A stretch of DNA of 64,000 nt from Zantedeschia hybrid cultivar (GCA_030544215.1 JARZZO010000014.1:18324234-18388233); one strand, 5' to 3'. Positions 12,804 through 26,700 are shown, counted from the stretch's first letter. Notes: generated by a model from the letters alone, not told the origin. A program made the numbers and translations.

Positions 12804-13529
12804 ATGTTTGGAGAAGGTAGCGGCGACCTCTGGGCAGCGCTCCGCCCTCCCGCCCCCTACCCGCAGCACCCGCGGGGATTTGCCCCCCCGCGGGCGGCGT
12901 TGTGGACGAAAGAGGAGAACAGGGTCTTCGAGGCGGCGCTGGTGGAGTTCGGCGGCGCCAGCGAGGAGGAGCTGTGCGTGGGGATCGCGGCGAGGATCCC
13001 GGGGAAGAGCCCGTTGGACGTGAGGGAGCACTACCGGCGGCTGGAGCGGGACCTGATGGACATCCAGTCCGGTGTCACCGAGCTGCCCGAGTACGCGGAC
13101 GCTTCCTACGAGCCGCCCGACGGCGCGCGGCAGGGCTCGTCCGGAGGGGGCGCGAGGGCCAGGCCCGAGGAGCGCAAGAAGGGGGTCCCCTGGACGCCTG
13201 ATGAGCACACGTAAATAAAAAACCCATGCCCAATTCGACGAAAGCAAGAAAGCTTCCATCCTTTTGATCTTTGTGCATTATTCGTGCTTAAAAGTTTGTT
13301 CCTTTCTTTCTTTTTTCTTTACCTTTTGTGGGGGTAAAATAAAATCAGGAGGTTCTTGGAAGGGCTGGAGAAATACGGGAAGGGGGACTGGAGGAGCATC
13401 TCGAGGAACTCGGTGGTGACGCGGACACCGACGCAGGTCGCCAGCCACGCCCAGAAGTACTTCCTCCGGCAGAGCTCGGCGGGGAAGAAGGAGCGGCGGC
13501 GGAACAGCATCCACGACGTCGTCAAATAA
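12804..13529 (+). CDS. DIVARICATA-type MYB transcription factor (two MYB/SANT repeats)
   Basis: Two exons, 12,804-13,210 and 13,349-13,529, with a 138-bp GT-AG intron that splits a Thr codon; the product is 195 aa. Residues 33-80 form the first SANT-like repeat (ALWTKEENRVFE... REHYRRL). Residues 128-176 form the second MYB repeat (GVPWTPDEHTRFL ... SHAQKYF at 168-174), the hallmark of the plant MYB-related DIVARICATA/MYBS group, which bind GATA-like I-box motifs and act in the nucleus. The start is the first ATG after a CT-rich leader with a weak TATA-like 'ctatttagg' at 12,718. Exons are GC-rich (about 65-70%). The protein ends 19 residues after SHAQKYF ('NSIHDVVK'), whereas most relatives continue for another 70-100 residues; either a short family member or a truncated copy. 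A GTAAG directly after the stop hints that a longer splice form may once have existed. Confidence 0.9.
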
Positions 13530-16500
13530 TGACGTAAGCCGGGAAGGCGACACTAGCAGCCGCTTGTTTACGTTCTAACTTATGATGCATAGGGTCTGCA
13601 TTAGCAGCTATAAGTATTGGTCCTCATTCTTGCACAGATAGTACATGTTGGCAGTAGGAGAAGTAGGGATCACCATTAGGTTCAGCATCAGGAACTCATT
13701 CTTGAATCTTGTACATATATTTGGTACATGTTGGCAGTAATAGAAATAGGGATCACCGGAAATTGTGAACAATTGATTATTTTTTATTAGTTTAAACAAG
13801 TGTCTTTAGAAAGGAAAGCCATGCTTCGTCTTTGTGCGATCATACATAAGAGACTTGCATCCCTTGGGGACTAACGCTAACAGCTTTGATGTGGACTTGA
13901 AAAGGACTGTCGTAACTTGTGAGATTCTTGAAATATATCTGGTAGGTATTCTTTTTTTCGGAGGAGCTCAGGTTGCGCCGCACAATGGTTTATTTACAGA
14001 AAAGTACAAAACATTGGAGGTTTTCCCAGGGGGGCACGGTTGGACAGCAAAAAAATTGTTTATCACGGAAAAGGACAAAAAATTGAAGGTGGGAATGTGG
14101 GGGCGATGAGAAACGGGTAAAATGCAGTTAGACATTTGAGGTATGTTTGGTGCATCTTAAGATGTTGTAAAATTTTAGTTTTAAAATCATTGATTTTAAA
14201 ATCGGTGAAAATAAAATCTTTGATTTTAAAATCACTGGATTTGAAATCACCAGCTTAGGTTTATACTGATTTTGAATTGTAAACCGAAATCAATTAGAAG
14301 GAGGATTTAAAGATCAATTGATTTTGAAATACAGTAATTTACAATATACTTAACGTAAAAAAATATTATAAAATAATTTACAATGTGTCAAACATAAAGA
14401 AAATATCATTTTATGACTATTTAGAATATTTTATGACAATTTATGATGCAGCAACCAACACCAAATTAAGCAACGAAAATATACACGCACCATACTATTC
14501 ACAAGGAGGCCAAAGCGAAATGACATTTAAACAACAGGATCATACATGCACCATACTGTTCAAATGGAGGCTAATCTATTTTAAAAGATTAAAAATTAAT
14601 GTCCTGATTTTTGAGTGCCTATCTATAGCATAGAGCTTATCTAGACTTTTGAGTATCTATTATAGAAGTTTGGAAGGAGAGTAGATCCGATGGCTAGGAC
14701 ACCTTGAAGCCGTCTTTTGAAGTGCAGTGCAAATCCTCCTTTGTGATAGACTCATATGTGATCAAGAAGATCAAGAAGAAAGGAGAGACATCGGAAGACC
14801 CTTGGCTCTAATCTAGAGGAAAACTCCCAGTGCCTCAGTCTAAAAGATCTCAAGAAAGGTTCACTCTTCTTTCTTGACTACATATGTAATGCTTACCTTT
14901 CTCCTAAAGGACGTATGATGGTATATATATTATCTTTTTTCATAGTTCGTACATATCCACATTGGGTATACGCATACATAGGCTTAAAACCTACCGTAAA
15001 TGACTTACGTGGGCACCATAGAAAATTACAGGAGCTATCCAGGTAAGTGAAGCCTTACCATTAGTCAGATGGGTGAATTATTATTTAAAGATATCTAATG
15101 TTTCATACAAGAGAATAACTTAAAAGTTGGTGTAGTGTGGTTCATAATGATGAGTCCAATGTTAAGTGATGATGTAATGAGTGGGCGCCCTTAAGGGAAG
15201 TAGAACCTCCCGAGTAGCGTTGGCAGTGGACCCTTGAGGGTTCTGAATCGATTTGAACCTTTATATCCCTTCAGGTTTTTTGGCCTTCTCAAGTCGCTAG
15301 ACTTTGTAGAAGCCTCTTACAGAAGGAGCATAGGCCGTGATTGACAGACTTTTTTGATGGGCACTAGTGTTTGTAAATATTTTGGGTGACGCCATATGAA
15401 ACGGTGCCCCCTTCCCCCATCTACGACCCTCACTGTTGTACTGGCTGCACTAAGGATCAGTGAGTTAAAAAAGATTTTTTTTTAATCTTTTAAAAGTCGG
15501 CCCCAATCTGTCTTACACGTCTGTCTAGATGGATCTTTGATCGAATGGTTTAAAAAAATATGAAAAATAAAAAAAATTCTTATTGGGTTCAACCCATTAA
15601 AAGTTCTTTTATTATTTGAGTCGTCCGATCGGAGATCGACTTGTATGGATGTATAAGACACCTCAGGGCCGAGGATCCTCACTGGGGTCAGTGCAGCAAG
15701 GGTTACTCCAATAGCAATAAGGCCTTGTAAACAAGAGTAGGCCCACGTCTGGAGTACAGCGTGTTCTCCAATACGAACGAAGCAATTTATGTACACGTGG
15801 TATTCTATTTGTTTTTCTATATCTAGTGCTAACATTTGGGTTTACCCACGTCAATGCTTGCTTTCCGGGAATTGCTTCGTCTATCGGCTGATTACCGTCT
15901 CTGCTCTGAAGGTTTCTTTGTCTGGAGGAAGTTAACAAAAAGAAGATGAGATCAACAAATAATACAAGTGCAACTAGGCGTCAAGATCTTCCCTTTTCCA
16001 TGGGCACTATAAGTAATTTAATATTAATCATAGAATAATGAGAAGAAAAATGTCAAAACGTCTTTAAAGTTTGCCATGGGTTTTCTCTACTCCTCCCCCA
16101 CTTGTATGCGATAAAAATGATCTGTCTTCCGCCCCTTAGCCTAAATGTTGAAAACAGACCAGTCTTGCATCGTCGAATGGGGAACTCTCAATGCGACTCA
16201 CCCACACGCGCCTATCAGTGTACACCCGTCCGCTCAGATGTGCGCCAAGTAAAACTCTTGTCGAATTTAGCTGCAGGCTGATCTATCTTTACAGAAAAAG
16301 TATAAAAAATGAAGGTGACCACGAAACACGGGGGTAATGGAAGACAAGTATAATGCAGGCGAAATGACGTTAAAGCAACAGGTAAGTATACAAGCACCAC
16401 ATTCTTCACATGGAGGCCAACGCGAAATGACATTAAAACTGAAACATACACGCACCGTAGTGTTCAAATGCAGGCCAACGAATCATAAAAGATTAAAATT

Positions 16501-18177
16501 TGATGAAAATAAAAAATAGTACTATACAGTTTTCAATCTATGGCATAGACCTTATCCAGATATTTGACTGCCTATCTATGGCACCAACATTTTTTCTTTT
16601 GAATTTGCATTCTCAAAACCAATCTCATGGATCGTTCTAAAATTTGCGTTCCCCAACTCCATCAGAAGTCTTAATAAGTTACCACTTATCGATTCTCTAA
16701 ACTGCGGAGCATTTACCTAGCATGTACAACCACCGGTTTTCTAGTTCTAAACTTTGGCCTAATTTTCTTGACGAATGCTTAACTATTGATGGTTTAATAC
16801 CTGCTAAAGAAATATTTCATTTCCTTGTTTCTGCCTTAATCCAATTGAACCAACCCATGGCCCCAGTAGTGCCTAGGGACTAAATTTCCAATCGATAGTT
16901 GGATTGTAGATGCAAAATCAGACTTCTAGAGTTATCATACCCTATTCATTAAAGAAATAAATTAAACTCTGCTTATTGAACCATTTAGTTAAAGATTGCT
17001 TTTAACATGTTTTATTTAAGAAATAAGTTTCATAAAACTCCTTTGATTAAACGGTTAGATAACTCTCAATGTATGGTAAAAAGAGGTAGTAAAAAATATG
17101 ATACACTAATATTCATTAACTAATGAATTTACTAGTTTGAGGTCAATTACAATTCTTAATGAAGATATAAGTAGGTATCGTATGTGCATGTTTTCTTATT
17201 GCACCCCAAGAAACGCAAAAGTTTGATAGTGAATGTCTCAAGACTAGAAACGTCCTCCTTTATCGTCTTCTTTTTTTTCTTTTGATATCCTAGAGTGAAC
17301 GCACTTGCCCAAGATCGAGCCCTACATCACTGGTGCTCCCCTCCTAAGGCCCACCGAACTTCGCCCGAGAGAAAGGTCCCCTCGGCCAACGAAGTCCGTG
17401 GGATCCGAACCCACGTGATAGTGGCTTCCTTCATTGTTGATTCTCATTTTTCCAAAATACTGGCCTTGTCTCTGTCTGCACACCCCACAGGCTTGTATAA
17501 ACCGGTAAACCTGCACTTTTTGCAAATGAACAAGGCTAGAGAACATAAACACCTTCATCAACCAAGGAAATCCACCACAGAAATTCCAAAACTTACGTAA
17601 GATGATTAGAAAACTTATGCTATAAGCAGTTTCCTGGTCCAGTATACATATTTAACACAGCGCAATGGCAACGAAGGTGAGAGCTCAAAAAACAAAGTTG
17701 TTTGGCATCATCAAGCCTGTAGCCCGCTAGTATAGAACATTCCCACACGCAAAATCTAAGGTCAAAACCGCGATAAGGTACAGTCAAAATAGAGGTAATG
17801 TACAGGCTCAACAGTCAACACGCAAAGTTGTCAGGGACTCGGATCAACAGCCTGTAGCTCACTAGCGCAGAATATTCCCACGAAGCACACAGAGCTAAGA
17901 ACAGATGAACATAACTAGGAACTAACGTCAATAAAATCAGACCACTAACCAGTCATAACAAAGTTGCAGCAATCTAATACTGGAGAGAAACCTCTCATGA
18001 ATTAGTGCAGAGAACGTCATCCCTGCTACTCTTGTAGAGTGATCAACATAGTTCTACAGCAAAATAGACGAGCAAACTCAAATCTCATTTAGAGGAATGC
18101 ATAAACAAACTCTAGGAAAGCATTAAGCTCATGTTGACATTACATTCCATGGACTCAATGAACATGACACGCTCAAA
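13530..18177. other. Intergenic, repeat-derived; no gene seen
   Basis: No conserved coding region. 13,608-13,760 has a duplicated motif 'tacatgttggcagta' about 90 bp apart. 14,150-14,397 is rich in 'tgattttaaaatc' palindromes and bounded by 'tatgtttggtgc' and its near inverse 'gtgtcaaacata', so it may be a MITE. 14,436-14,650 and 16,330-16,575 are two diverged copies of one repeat, each with an inner duplication of 'catgcaccatactgttcaaa'. Elsewhere the sequence is AT-rich with no recognised feature. Confidence 0.5.
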
Positions 18178-21100
18178 TCAGTCTTTCACTGTGGCTCTCA
18201 ATATCTTCACTTCATGTATTGGTCTGAAATAAGTACAACAAAGAAATACAGTATAAGCCTAATAAAATGGTATTTTTTTCAAAAGAAAAACAGTGGTTTG
18301 CACCCCTATACAGACATATACACGGCAAGAAGTGGTAAAATAACTAAGAGAAAGTGTCCACATAAGTGACACATTGGCCAAGAAAATATGCGTCACACAC
18401 ACATAATATTAATTGATTAATTAATTAATTCAGATGTTCAGATAGGCAAAATTAACAGGATACATGCCCTAGAATTATTATTCTTTGCAAACCCATTTTC
18501 TTTAGGATCAGAAACAAGCAATTTACAGGTGGTGGTTTGTTATGAATCATATTCCTAAGACGTACCTTCCTTGTGAACTTAATCACTTGCAGATTATATA
18601 CATCAAAGGGTCATTAATTTAGCTGCTTGGATAGGATTATGGTGTTTCTGCCAGGATGTTTGCAATGTCTCTCAAGGTATGGTTAAGGGAAAAAAAAAAA
18701 AAAGGTATCACCAAAAGGAAATGTAGGGATTGCTTTAGTTGCTGTTCTAACATCTTTGGTTACCTGCAAGCCCTCTCCTTATTTCTACACAATTGAACGC
18801 ACTCTATCAGACCACCTTGTAGAGGTGATGAGATATACTATCCTGCAATTCAAGGATCAGATTCCATTGAAAATTATGGCTTTAAATCTGTGTAATTGAG
18901 TGTGATCAAACAGAGTCAAAACTCAAAAGAACTAGCCTGCACATCAGAATATGTTAAACTGTTGTCTTGGTAACCAAAGATCCATGGTTCAATCCACCAG
19001 GAAGTACCCACAAAGTACATCCATCATAAGTTTTCTTTTCCGAGGGATAGGGCAATAGGGGTAGAACCATCCGAACCCTGCAAGAACACACGGTGACATG
19101 CCTCAAAGTAGGCCATGCCAATCGGCTTTACTATGTAAGGGTAAACTTCGTAAATGCCTAGATGCATGCCAAATTGAGGAGATGAAAAGCCCACAGACAT
19201 TTGGGGATCAGATCAACACTGCAAACTCAGTGATATGCACAATGGGTGCAGCTGGGTCAAGAGACTGGGGAACAAACCCAAGCCTGAAGCCAGCCTGGTC
19301 ATCCACTAGTCGGTAGCTTGAGAAGCAAACCCAACTCTGAAGCCAGCCAGGACATCACAATGTTCAGACCTATTACAACCCCTTACTCTTACAACAATTA
19401 GAGGATTACATCTCATTTACTTCATACTTTCTTCATTTCAAATTCATCCATAAACAGTGATTGTACATTTGGATCAGGTACTGGGATTGACGGGAGTTGA
19501 TCCAGTCCAAAATGGGATGGGGTTCAGCTCAAAGTTGCCCCAAAAGATACGATTTTGGACAAATGGTTGCCGATCATTTCTTTAAAATAAGGGAGAGGGA
19601 ATTTCCTCCTTGAAATTGAATCAGCACGGGGGATCCACACCTGGATCAAACTCAATCCCAACCCAAATTGGCCACTGTTGATCAGGCTGATTCCACAAAC
19701 AATGTACACGAATGGCTATTTCCTATGTACAAAAACAAAACCCAGCTCTCTCCATATTGAAGCAAGATGATTCATGATTCATTGTTTGGCAATGTTTGAC
19801 ATGTAGCTATCTTTGTTCAAGCTTGCCTTACTTGTTTAGCTATTCTGTTTTATATTCAGAAATACAGGGGTGTTGGTTGCATGTGCGTCAATTGCACCAT
19901 GATGTTCGGCGTCCAGTTTATGGTGTCATGAAAACCAATGCTCAAGTCAAATGCCATCAAGGAACACAACTTACCTATCATTCTTATCAGTCTGCACACT
20001 TCCAAGTCTTTTTATTACCTCCATGCCTCTGCAAACTCTACCAAAAATTGTATGTTTTCCTGTGAAAATAAAAAAATATAATAACAATTTTAGAAGTCTG
20101 AAAATAAAATGGATAACTTGAGAAAAAATATCATAAATTGGATCCATAACAAGAATATTGCATCCAGATGGTCTCTGATCAGCAGTACAGATCTAGTTAT
20201 AAGCTAAAGTTTTCTTTTAAAAAAATAACATTAGCTAGGTTCTTGGCATTAGAGACACCAGATCTGTCAATTTCATGGCACAAAAGAACTAGAGAAACGG
20301 GAACGTTCTGTCGTAATATGTCTAGCACATGGCATTCTTACAGTGAGGAGATTCTTATTCAACATTTTGATCAAAGGAATGAAACATTTACTAGAATATA
20401 AAAAGAGGAAGCTATGCTCATCTGTCAGCAGTGGATCAATTTGACAGCAGACCACAAGGCCCCTATGATGGCATCTGATGGTTTTATTGAGAACTGAAAA
20501 TGCAGGGAAAGCATGGGCTCTGCATGCACAAAGAGTCTACCCCAAGACCAAAATAGGAAAGGAGGTTCCATTTCAAAATGATTCATGACAATGATAGTGA
20601 ACCCATGCACAAAGAGTTTGCCCAACAACAGAATGGGAAAGGATTTCCATTTTAGAAAGGGGGATGCTAGCGCGCCATGCTTGTTTGTCACTCCCCTTTG
20701 CCACCCACAAAAGACAAGTGCCACATGGGCACTTTTATGAGTTATTTATTAATCCCCCATGTGGGAACAACCCTAAAGGGTGTCCATGTGGCACTTGTCT
20801 TTTGTGGGTGACAAAGGATAGTGGCAAACAAGCGTGACATTAGCATTCTCCTTTCATAAATAATAATCATGATGACGACAACGGTGATGACAAATGAAGC
20901 CATCCACCAAGAGCTTACCCTAACACTAGAATGGAAAGGGTTCGATTCCAAAATAATAATAGCAATAGCAATGATGATAGATAAAGTTAGGTCATTTTGC
21001 TCAAAAGCTGGTGTGCTCCCTGCAGCTGTATTTTAATTTGTAAAAGAATAATCCTTCGGAAGACTTACATTACTTGTGCATGGTTGAAATAAAAGGTGCA

Positions 21101-22642
21101 AAATATTTTCTCTATGTCCTAGAAGGGGAAAAAGAAAATTTCATGTAATTTGTAAAAGAATAATCCTGTGTAAGACTTACGTTACTTGTGCTTGGTTGAA
21201 ATAAAAGGTGCTATTTTTTTTTTCAATGCGCTAGAAGGGGAAAAAGAAAATTTCACACATACTAGGCCTTGACAATGTCTTCTCGTCACAATGGAAATGT
21301 ATGCAAGGATAAATAATTAAACATAGCTGTGGGAATGAAGATGGAGTTTTCATTCGTTCCATGAAGTAAAATCTCAAAATCTGCAAATAGTGTAATTAAT
21401 TTCATCTAAGATGTTGTAGCGACCACACGTACAAGAAGGTTCATATGCTGTGGGAAATTCAACATCCGCTAAGACCAGCAAACCACCTTTTTCCCCAACA
21501 CAAATATGCAACAAGCTGGCACACAAAATATGATCCAGATCACAGCTTTCAAAGTACGTACAATTTATGAGTCGGTTTGTTATTATTTTGAGTAGATCAA
21601 TGGTTAATATGATCCATAGTTTTCCACTTCAATATTTTACCTAACCTAGGTTTCAGCATTAAACATGAGACCATCTTGTCTATATAATCCAAGAAATTCC
21701 ATTACAATGCATATTGAATTACCGTATGATAATTAACATGCTTACCATCTAATGATTGAGCAGGTGCCAGAGTAATGAAGAACTGACTCCCATTGGTGTT
21801 AGGACCTGCATTCGCCATAGATATGATCCCTGCCCCCGTGTGCTTCAACTCCGACCTTATCTCATCTTCAAACTTTGATCTGCACAAGAACGAAAAAGGG
21901 GGGGTGGGGGGTGGGAAGGGGGTGGGAAGGGGGTGGGGTGAATGTAAGGAATCGTCCTCACAGATGATGAGGAAATTATCCAATGACAACCTTTAAGGCT
22001 TTAACCCATACGGCCAACAGCTCAACAAACAATGCCCCAAAGTTACGATCTTTTTGCTCCTTACCAAATCACTACTATAAACAAAGCCCTCCACCAAACC
22101 ACTAACCACCGCCCGAACCCACCCACCAACAACGAATCCTCAGAAGAACAAAAAAATAAACAAAGCAGAAGAAAAGGAAATCAAACAGACAAAACAGCTC
22201 CTTATTTACCCGTATATGGACTCGCCGCCCCTCCCCGTGCCAGTCGGATCTCCGCCTTGCACTATGAAATCCTACTCCGTTAAGACACCACAAAAGGATT
22301 AGACGAACGCCTAATAGAACAAATTAGAAGAAACTGTAAGGAACAAAAGGGTCTGGCAGCAACAAGGACCTTGATGATCCGGTGGAAGATGACGTTGTCG
22401 TAGTAGCCTCGCCGGGCCAGCTCCACGAAATTCCTGCACGTCTTGGGCGTGTGCTTGTAGTACATCTGCTGAGGGGAGAGGGAGAAAGGGGTCAAAATCC
22501 GAACTTTCCGAAGAAGCAAGGTTTTTTGTGGGGAAGCGGAGAAGAGTGGAGGGAAGAGAGGGGAAAGGACCTCGATGGTGAAGGGGCCAATGGAGGTCTC
22601 CAGGGTCACCTCCGGAGGGCCCCCATCGGTGCTTCCCCACAT
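18178..22642 (-). CDS. CYP18-2: Peptidyl-prolyl cis-trans isomerase, cyclophilin CYP18-2/PPIL1 type
   Basis: Six exons, in transcript order: 22,571-22,642, 22,370-22,465, 22,210-22,271, 21,746-21,879, 19,975-20,059 and 18,178-18,223. They join into an unbroken 164-aa frame, the normal length for this single-domain cyclophilin. The family catalyses prolyl isomerisation; its human relative PPIL1 is a spliceosome component bound to SKIP, so a nuclear splicing role is inferred. Visible motifs: FHRII (H52, R53), F58, Q61 in 'DFIVQGGD', 'GSQFFI' (107-112) and 'DGKHTIFGRV'. The tryptophan that precedes LDGKH in cyclophilin A is Ser119 here. Exon 2 has a tandem acceptor (cagcag), so one extra Gln could be included. 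Introns 4 and 5 are 1.7 kb and hold repeats. The start (MWGSTDGGPPEV) is the only ATG giving the conserved N terminus. Confidence 0.96.
20655..20855. mobile_element. MITE with long inverted repeats in cyclophilin intron 4
   Basis: About 200 bp. The left end 'gaaagggggatgctag' and the right end (reverse complement 'gaaaggagaatgctaa') match, and a 28-bp perfect inverted arm lies inside: 'cacccacaaaagacaagtg' at the left, its complement near 20,790-20,815 at the right. The transcript could fold this into a strong hairpin. The superfamily was not identified, and no clear target duplication was seen. Confidence 0.75.
21035..21258. repeat. Two-copy tandem repeat, 112-bp period
   Basis: 'aatttgtaaaagaataatcc' starts at 21,035 and again at 21,147; both copies run on to 'agaaggggaaaaagaaaatt'. 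It lies in cyclophilin intron 4. Confidence 0.85.
21898..21942 (+). other. G-run cluster, potential G-quadruplex
   Basis: On the plus strand there are at least five runs of three to seven G within 45 bp, in cyclophilin intron 3. The gene is on the minus strand, so its RNA is C-rich here and a quadruplex would form on the template DNA strand. Confidence 0.6.
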
Positions 22643-23707
22643 CTCCTTCTACGCTTCCGGCGAGAACCTTTGGCTGTGGTGGTGCTCCAGTAGAATATGC
22701 AGCCAGACAGCTTCCCGGTTCTTCCCCCCTCCCAAAGGCATTTTATAGAGGAGCGCCGTTTGTGTTGCACCGCCCTTTTAAGATTTCAATTGAAAATTAT
22801 TTGAGGGTCTAATTTAGGAAGATAGACTTTGTGGAGAAAAAGTTTATTTTTTAAATAAAAATATATATTACTATATAAAGTTTTATTTTTTGTTTCAAGA
22901 ATTCTGAGAAAATAAGTTCTCAACATAACATTAATCTTTTCAAATCAATAAAGATTTTTCCTCCATTCAAAAAAAAGCTGGAAAGAGAATCAAAAAGAGA
23001 AATTATGTGAAGAAAATCGTTGGGCTGCCAAAGTGTTATCAAATAGCCTCTGTAATATTTTTTTATTATTTTTAATAGTGGATGACATCCCAATTTTAAT
23101 AAAAAATAGAGAATACATAAATATTATATGTGTAGGTATGATACAAATAGGAAAAAAACTAACTCAAAATCTGCCCTTACTTGAGATTTATAGAGCACAA
23201 AAGACTCAAATTTAAGAATAAAGACAAGAATAAAAAACATAACGATTATTTAAATATCTATATGGATAGCTCTCTTTTTCTTACGTGTTTTTTTTTTTTT
23301 TTTTATACGTACTCAGTAAGCTTGAATCGAGAGTCGACAATGAGAATTAGGTATCACAAGAGGATCAATATCTCTTGATGATAAATATTAAGTTCTATGG
23401 ATAGCTCTCTTTTTTTTACATGAGTGTTTTTTTATACGTACACAGTAAGCTTGAATCAAGAGTCGACCATGAGAATTAGGTATCACAAGAGGATCAATAC
23501 CTTGATGATAAATATTAAAAAAGAGCAGTTTCATTAAAGAACTGCAGTCATAGCCTTCTCTTCACCTTAATGCAAATAGCACGGAATAAACCTCGTCGGC
23601 GCTCAGCAAACAATATTTCGCTAGCGTGCTTATGGCCCAATACATTCTTTCAAGTTTCAACATATTTTTGCCAACAATAGACTGAAAATTACACTTGAAG
23701 GTGGTGT
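22643..23707. other. Intergenic between cyclophilin and ADSL; 135-bp tandem repeat
   Basis: This interval holds the cyclophilin promoter and the ADSL 3' end. A two-copy repeat (start 'tatggatagctctc' at 23,261 and 23,396) runs to about 23,520; the copies share 'gagaattaggtatcacaaga'. No TATA box or gene was recognised. Confidence 0.6.
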
Positions 23708-26700
23708 CTATAAGATCTTGAAGCCATCTAACAGGTTCACATCATGATCTACAGATTTAACCAACGCCTCTGCAGCACCGATGTAACCATGAGGTGTCAA
23801 ATTCAAAAGACTGGACTTCGCTTCAGCCGGCAATTTCAAGCCCTCAACGAAATTTCTAATGCTCTCCTTCGTTACTGCCCGCCCCCTAGTTAACTCCTTC
23901 AGCTTCTCGTAAGGTTCAGGAATATCATATCTCCGCATCACCTGTAGGAAGGAAAAGGAATTCATATCATATTTACAACAGAAGAATAGATGCTATTTAA
24001 TGTGAGACCTTTCACTAGATGCATGGCTGATTTGGGGGCATCTTGAAATCATATGAAAATTCTCGCAGGGATGCCCTTCAGGACTCCACTTTCATCATGA
24101 TACACATTATTATAATCATCTTGCAGTGTGAATTACTAGAGCTTAATTTTGACCCGTTGATAGGCCCAACTTATCATGGTCGAATGTATTCAATTATAGC
24201 GTACCATATTTCAATAGCACAGTTAGTTACCACACCAGGGAGGCAGGGACAGAAGGTACCAGCTAATTTTTATATAGATTAAGCCAGCTAGAGCACTAAT
24301 TCAGACTAAAGTAACTTTTCCTTATAGGGGACTGCCAGGCATATGACAAATAGGAAGAGAAGATCATTGAAACAGATATTCCACCTGTGGGATTCATCAC
24401 AAGGGCGGGTCCTAAGTCCGACAAACTAGCATACCCATGATGGTGGCATTACAATTTGGGGTTCAACAACCGGCTACTGAATCCCTAAAATCCGAACACC
24501 AGACAACGATAGAATGGTGAAGCTTTTCATTGTATCAATAGATGTGAGTATGGAAGAAGCAACTCAAACTATTTCATCCATCCAACCAGAAATGGATCAT
24601 CTGCATTATCAGTCTATTTATTTTTTTTGAAAGTGGAATAACCACTAATTGTATAAAATGAACAAAATAGATGTACAGGTAAGGGGGAGAAAAACTGCAC
24701 AAAAGATCCCCTTTACAGTAATAGTAATTACTGCAAATATATAAACTGAACAAAATAGCCAGCTTCATGGTTCTAGTTCATTCATATTCAGTGGTCATGT
24801 TAATATCTCATAAGATGATGTTTTCTTGTTCTCATTGTCCATGTTTATTTCCACAATGAAAAACTTCCAACCCAATAAATGCTAATCGTTTAGTTGATCA
24901 AGCATGTGCAGAGCCATTGGTTAAACTGATCCATCAAAACCAAATGTCAAAGACATTAGCTAAGGTTGAAGGGATGAGACTATCAAATAAATACCGTTTG
25001 TATGGGTTCTGCAAGCACCTCCCAAGACCGTTCCAAGTCTTCCTGCAGACGAGCTTCATTCACCTGCAGATAAAACAAATCATAATCAAAGACATGTTTC
25101 ATATTTTCAGGAGCACTAAGCTTATGAACCCACATACAACATAGGTCCGTTCAACAATGCTGAACAGTCCGTTAATGTCTCTAAGCGGTAAATGCGTAGC
25201 ACTACCAATCATGGAATGCAGAACCGGCCAATCAAGATCTGGATCACACCAGCCAATCCGATTCTGGGAGGAAATACCCAAAGATAAAAATAACAAGAAA
25301 ATCAGCCAGAATCAGATGGATTGTCTGGCTCAGGCCAGAATCGGCTGAATCACCTGATCCAGATCGGATCAGAATCAGCCGCTCCTGGAACTGGCTGATT
25401 TTTCTGATTTTTTTCATTTTTTACTGTTCTTTCTTTTTTTATTCTTCCCTTGGATCGGCCAGGATCAGCCAATCCAGATCAGATCAGGATCAGGACTGGC
25501 CTATCCAATTCGGAATTCCATGATATCAATCATTGGTCACTTTTTTTGAAGTCTAGCTCTAGGCAAAAGTGCACCAAAATGCATTTGGATCACTGGGCTT
25601 GCTAGAGGAGCTTATTGCTTTGGATACGAATCATCACATCATTCAGCCATACCTGAGGACCAACCATATTCAGGTGACAGTCACTTTCTAATAAAATTCA
25701 GGCAGAAGCATAGTCACTGAGTCCCTGGCTTACCTGCAGCTTCCGGATTCCCCGCAAGGCACTTTTGTAAGCAAGAAGAGAGTAGCCTAGTCCCACACCC
25801 AAATTTCTCAGAACAGTTGAATCAGTCAGGTCTCTCTGTCAGCAAGAACATACGCTATAACAATCAATCAATGCCAGCCATTAATAGAAAATATATTTAC
25901 TGGCACATTATGGAAAAGAAAGATATGGATGACATTGCGTAACTAAGTTGCCATTTTGGCATAAATTTTGCAGCATATGTCATCCAGAAAATACACAATA
26001 AAAAGGTAAAATCAATTCATGTCTGCATATACAATTGTTACAGTGCTGGAAGAATAAAAGTTATCACCTGCAATCGTGAAATGACCAGCTTCCCACTAAT
26101 GCCAGACAATACAGCATTTGCCATACAAACGTTACCCTCACTATTTTCGAAATCTATTGGATTCACTTTGTGAGGCATAGTTGAAGATCCAATTTCACCA
26201 GCCTTAACTATCTGCATATAATAAGGGGGAAAGCAGTTCTGATCATTAAACAGGCCTCAAAATGAGAAACAATTAGACACATTTGCAAACAAGAAAATAT
26301 CTTATATATGCAGACTCTATATATCAACCTAAGATATAGTAAAATTTGTACAAAGATATGATACACTTTCGAACCTGCTTAAAATAACCTAATGATACAT
26401 AGCTCCATATATCTCTGTCAAAATCCACCAAAATGTTGTTGAAGAGGATGAATGCTTCAAAAAGCCTTGCAATGTAATCATGTGGTTCAATCTGCAGAAT
26501 ATGAAAACAATGATCACCTAATACAATCTTAAAGTGCCTTTTTTTATGAGCTGAATAACAGAATGCTGCTCCTAGATGATACATGAAAGCATTAAACATT
26601 CCCAATATTTCAGCAAAAAAAAAAATGATTAAAGCATTAAATGATCACAAGATTCCAGCCAAAAACGTGACTTTTGCAGCCTTAAGTTTGGCGGACAAGG

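Noticed and set aside
17295..17440. A SINE or tRNA-like sequence with 'gggttcggatcc' on the minus strand
   Set aside because: The B-box-like word stands alone. There is no A box at the right distance and no target duplication.
18955..19110. A plus-strand SINE with 'ggttcaatcc'
   Set aside because: A B-box-like word is present, but the A box is not convincing and the ends could not be set.
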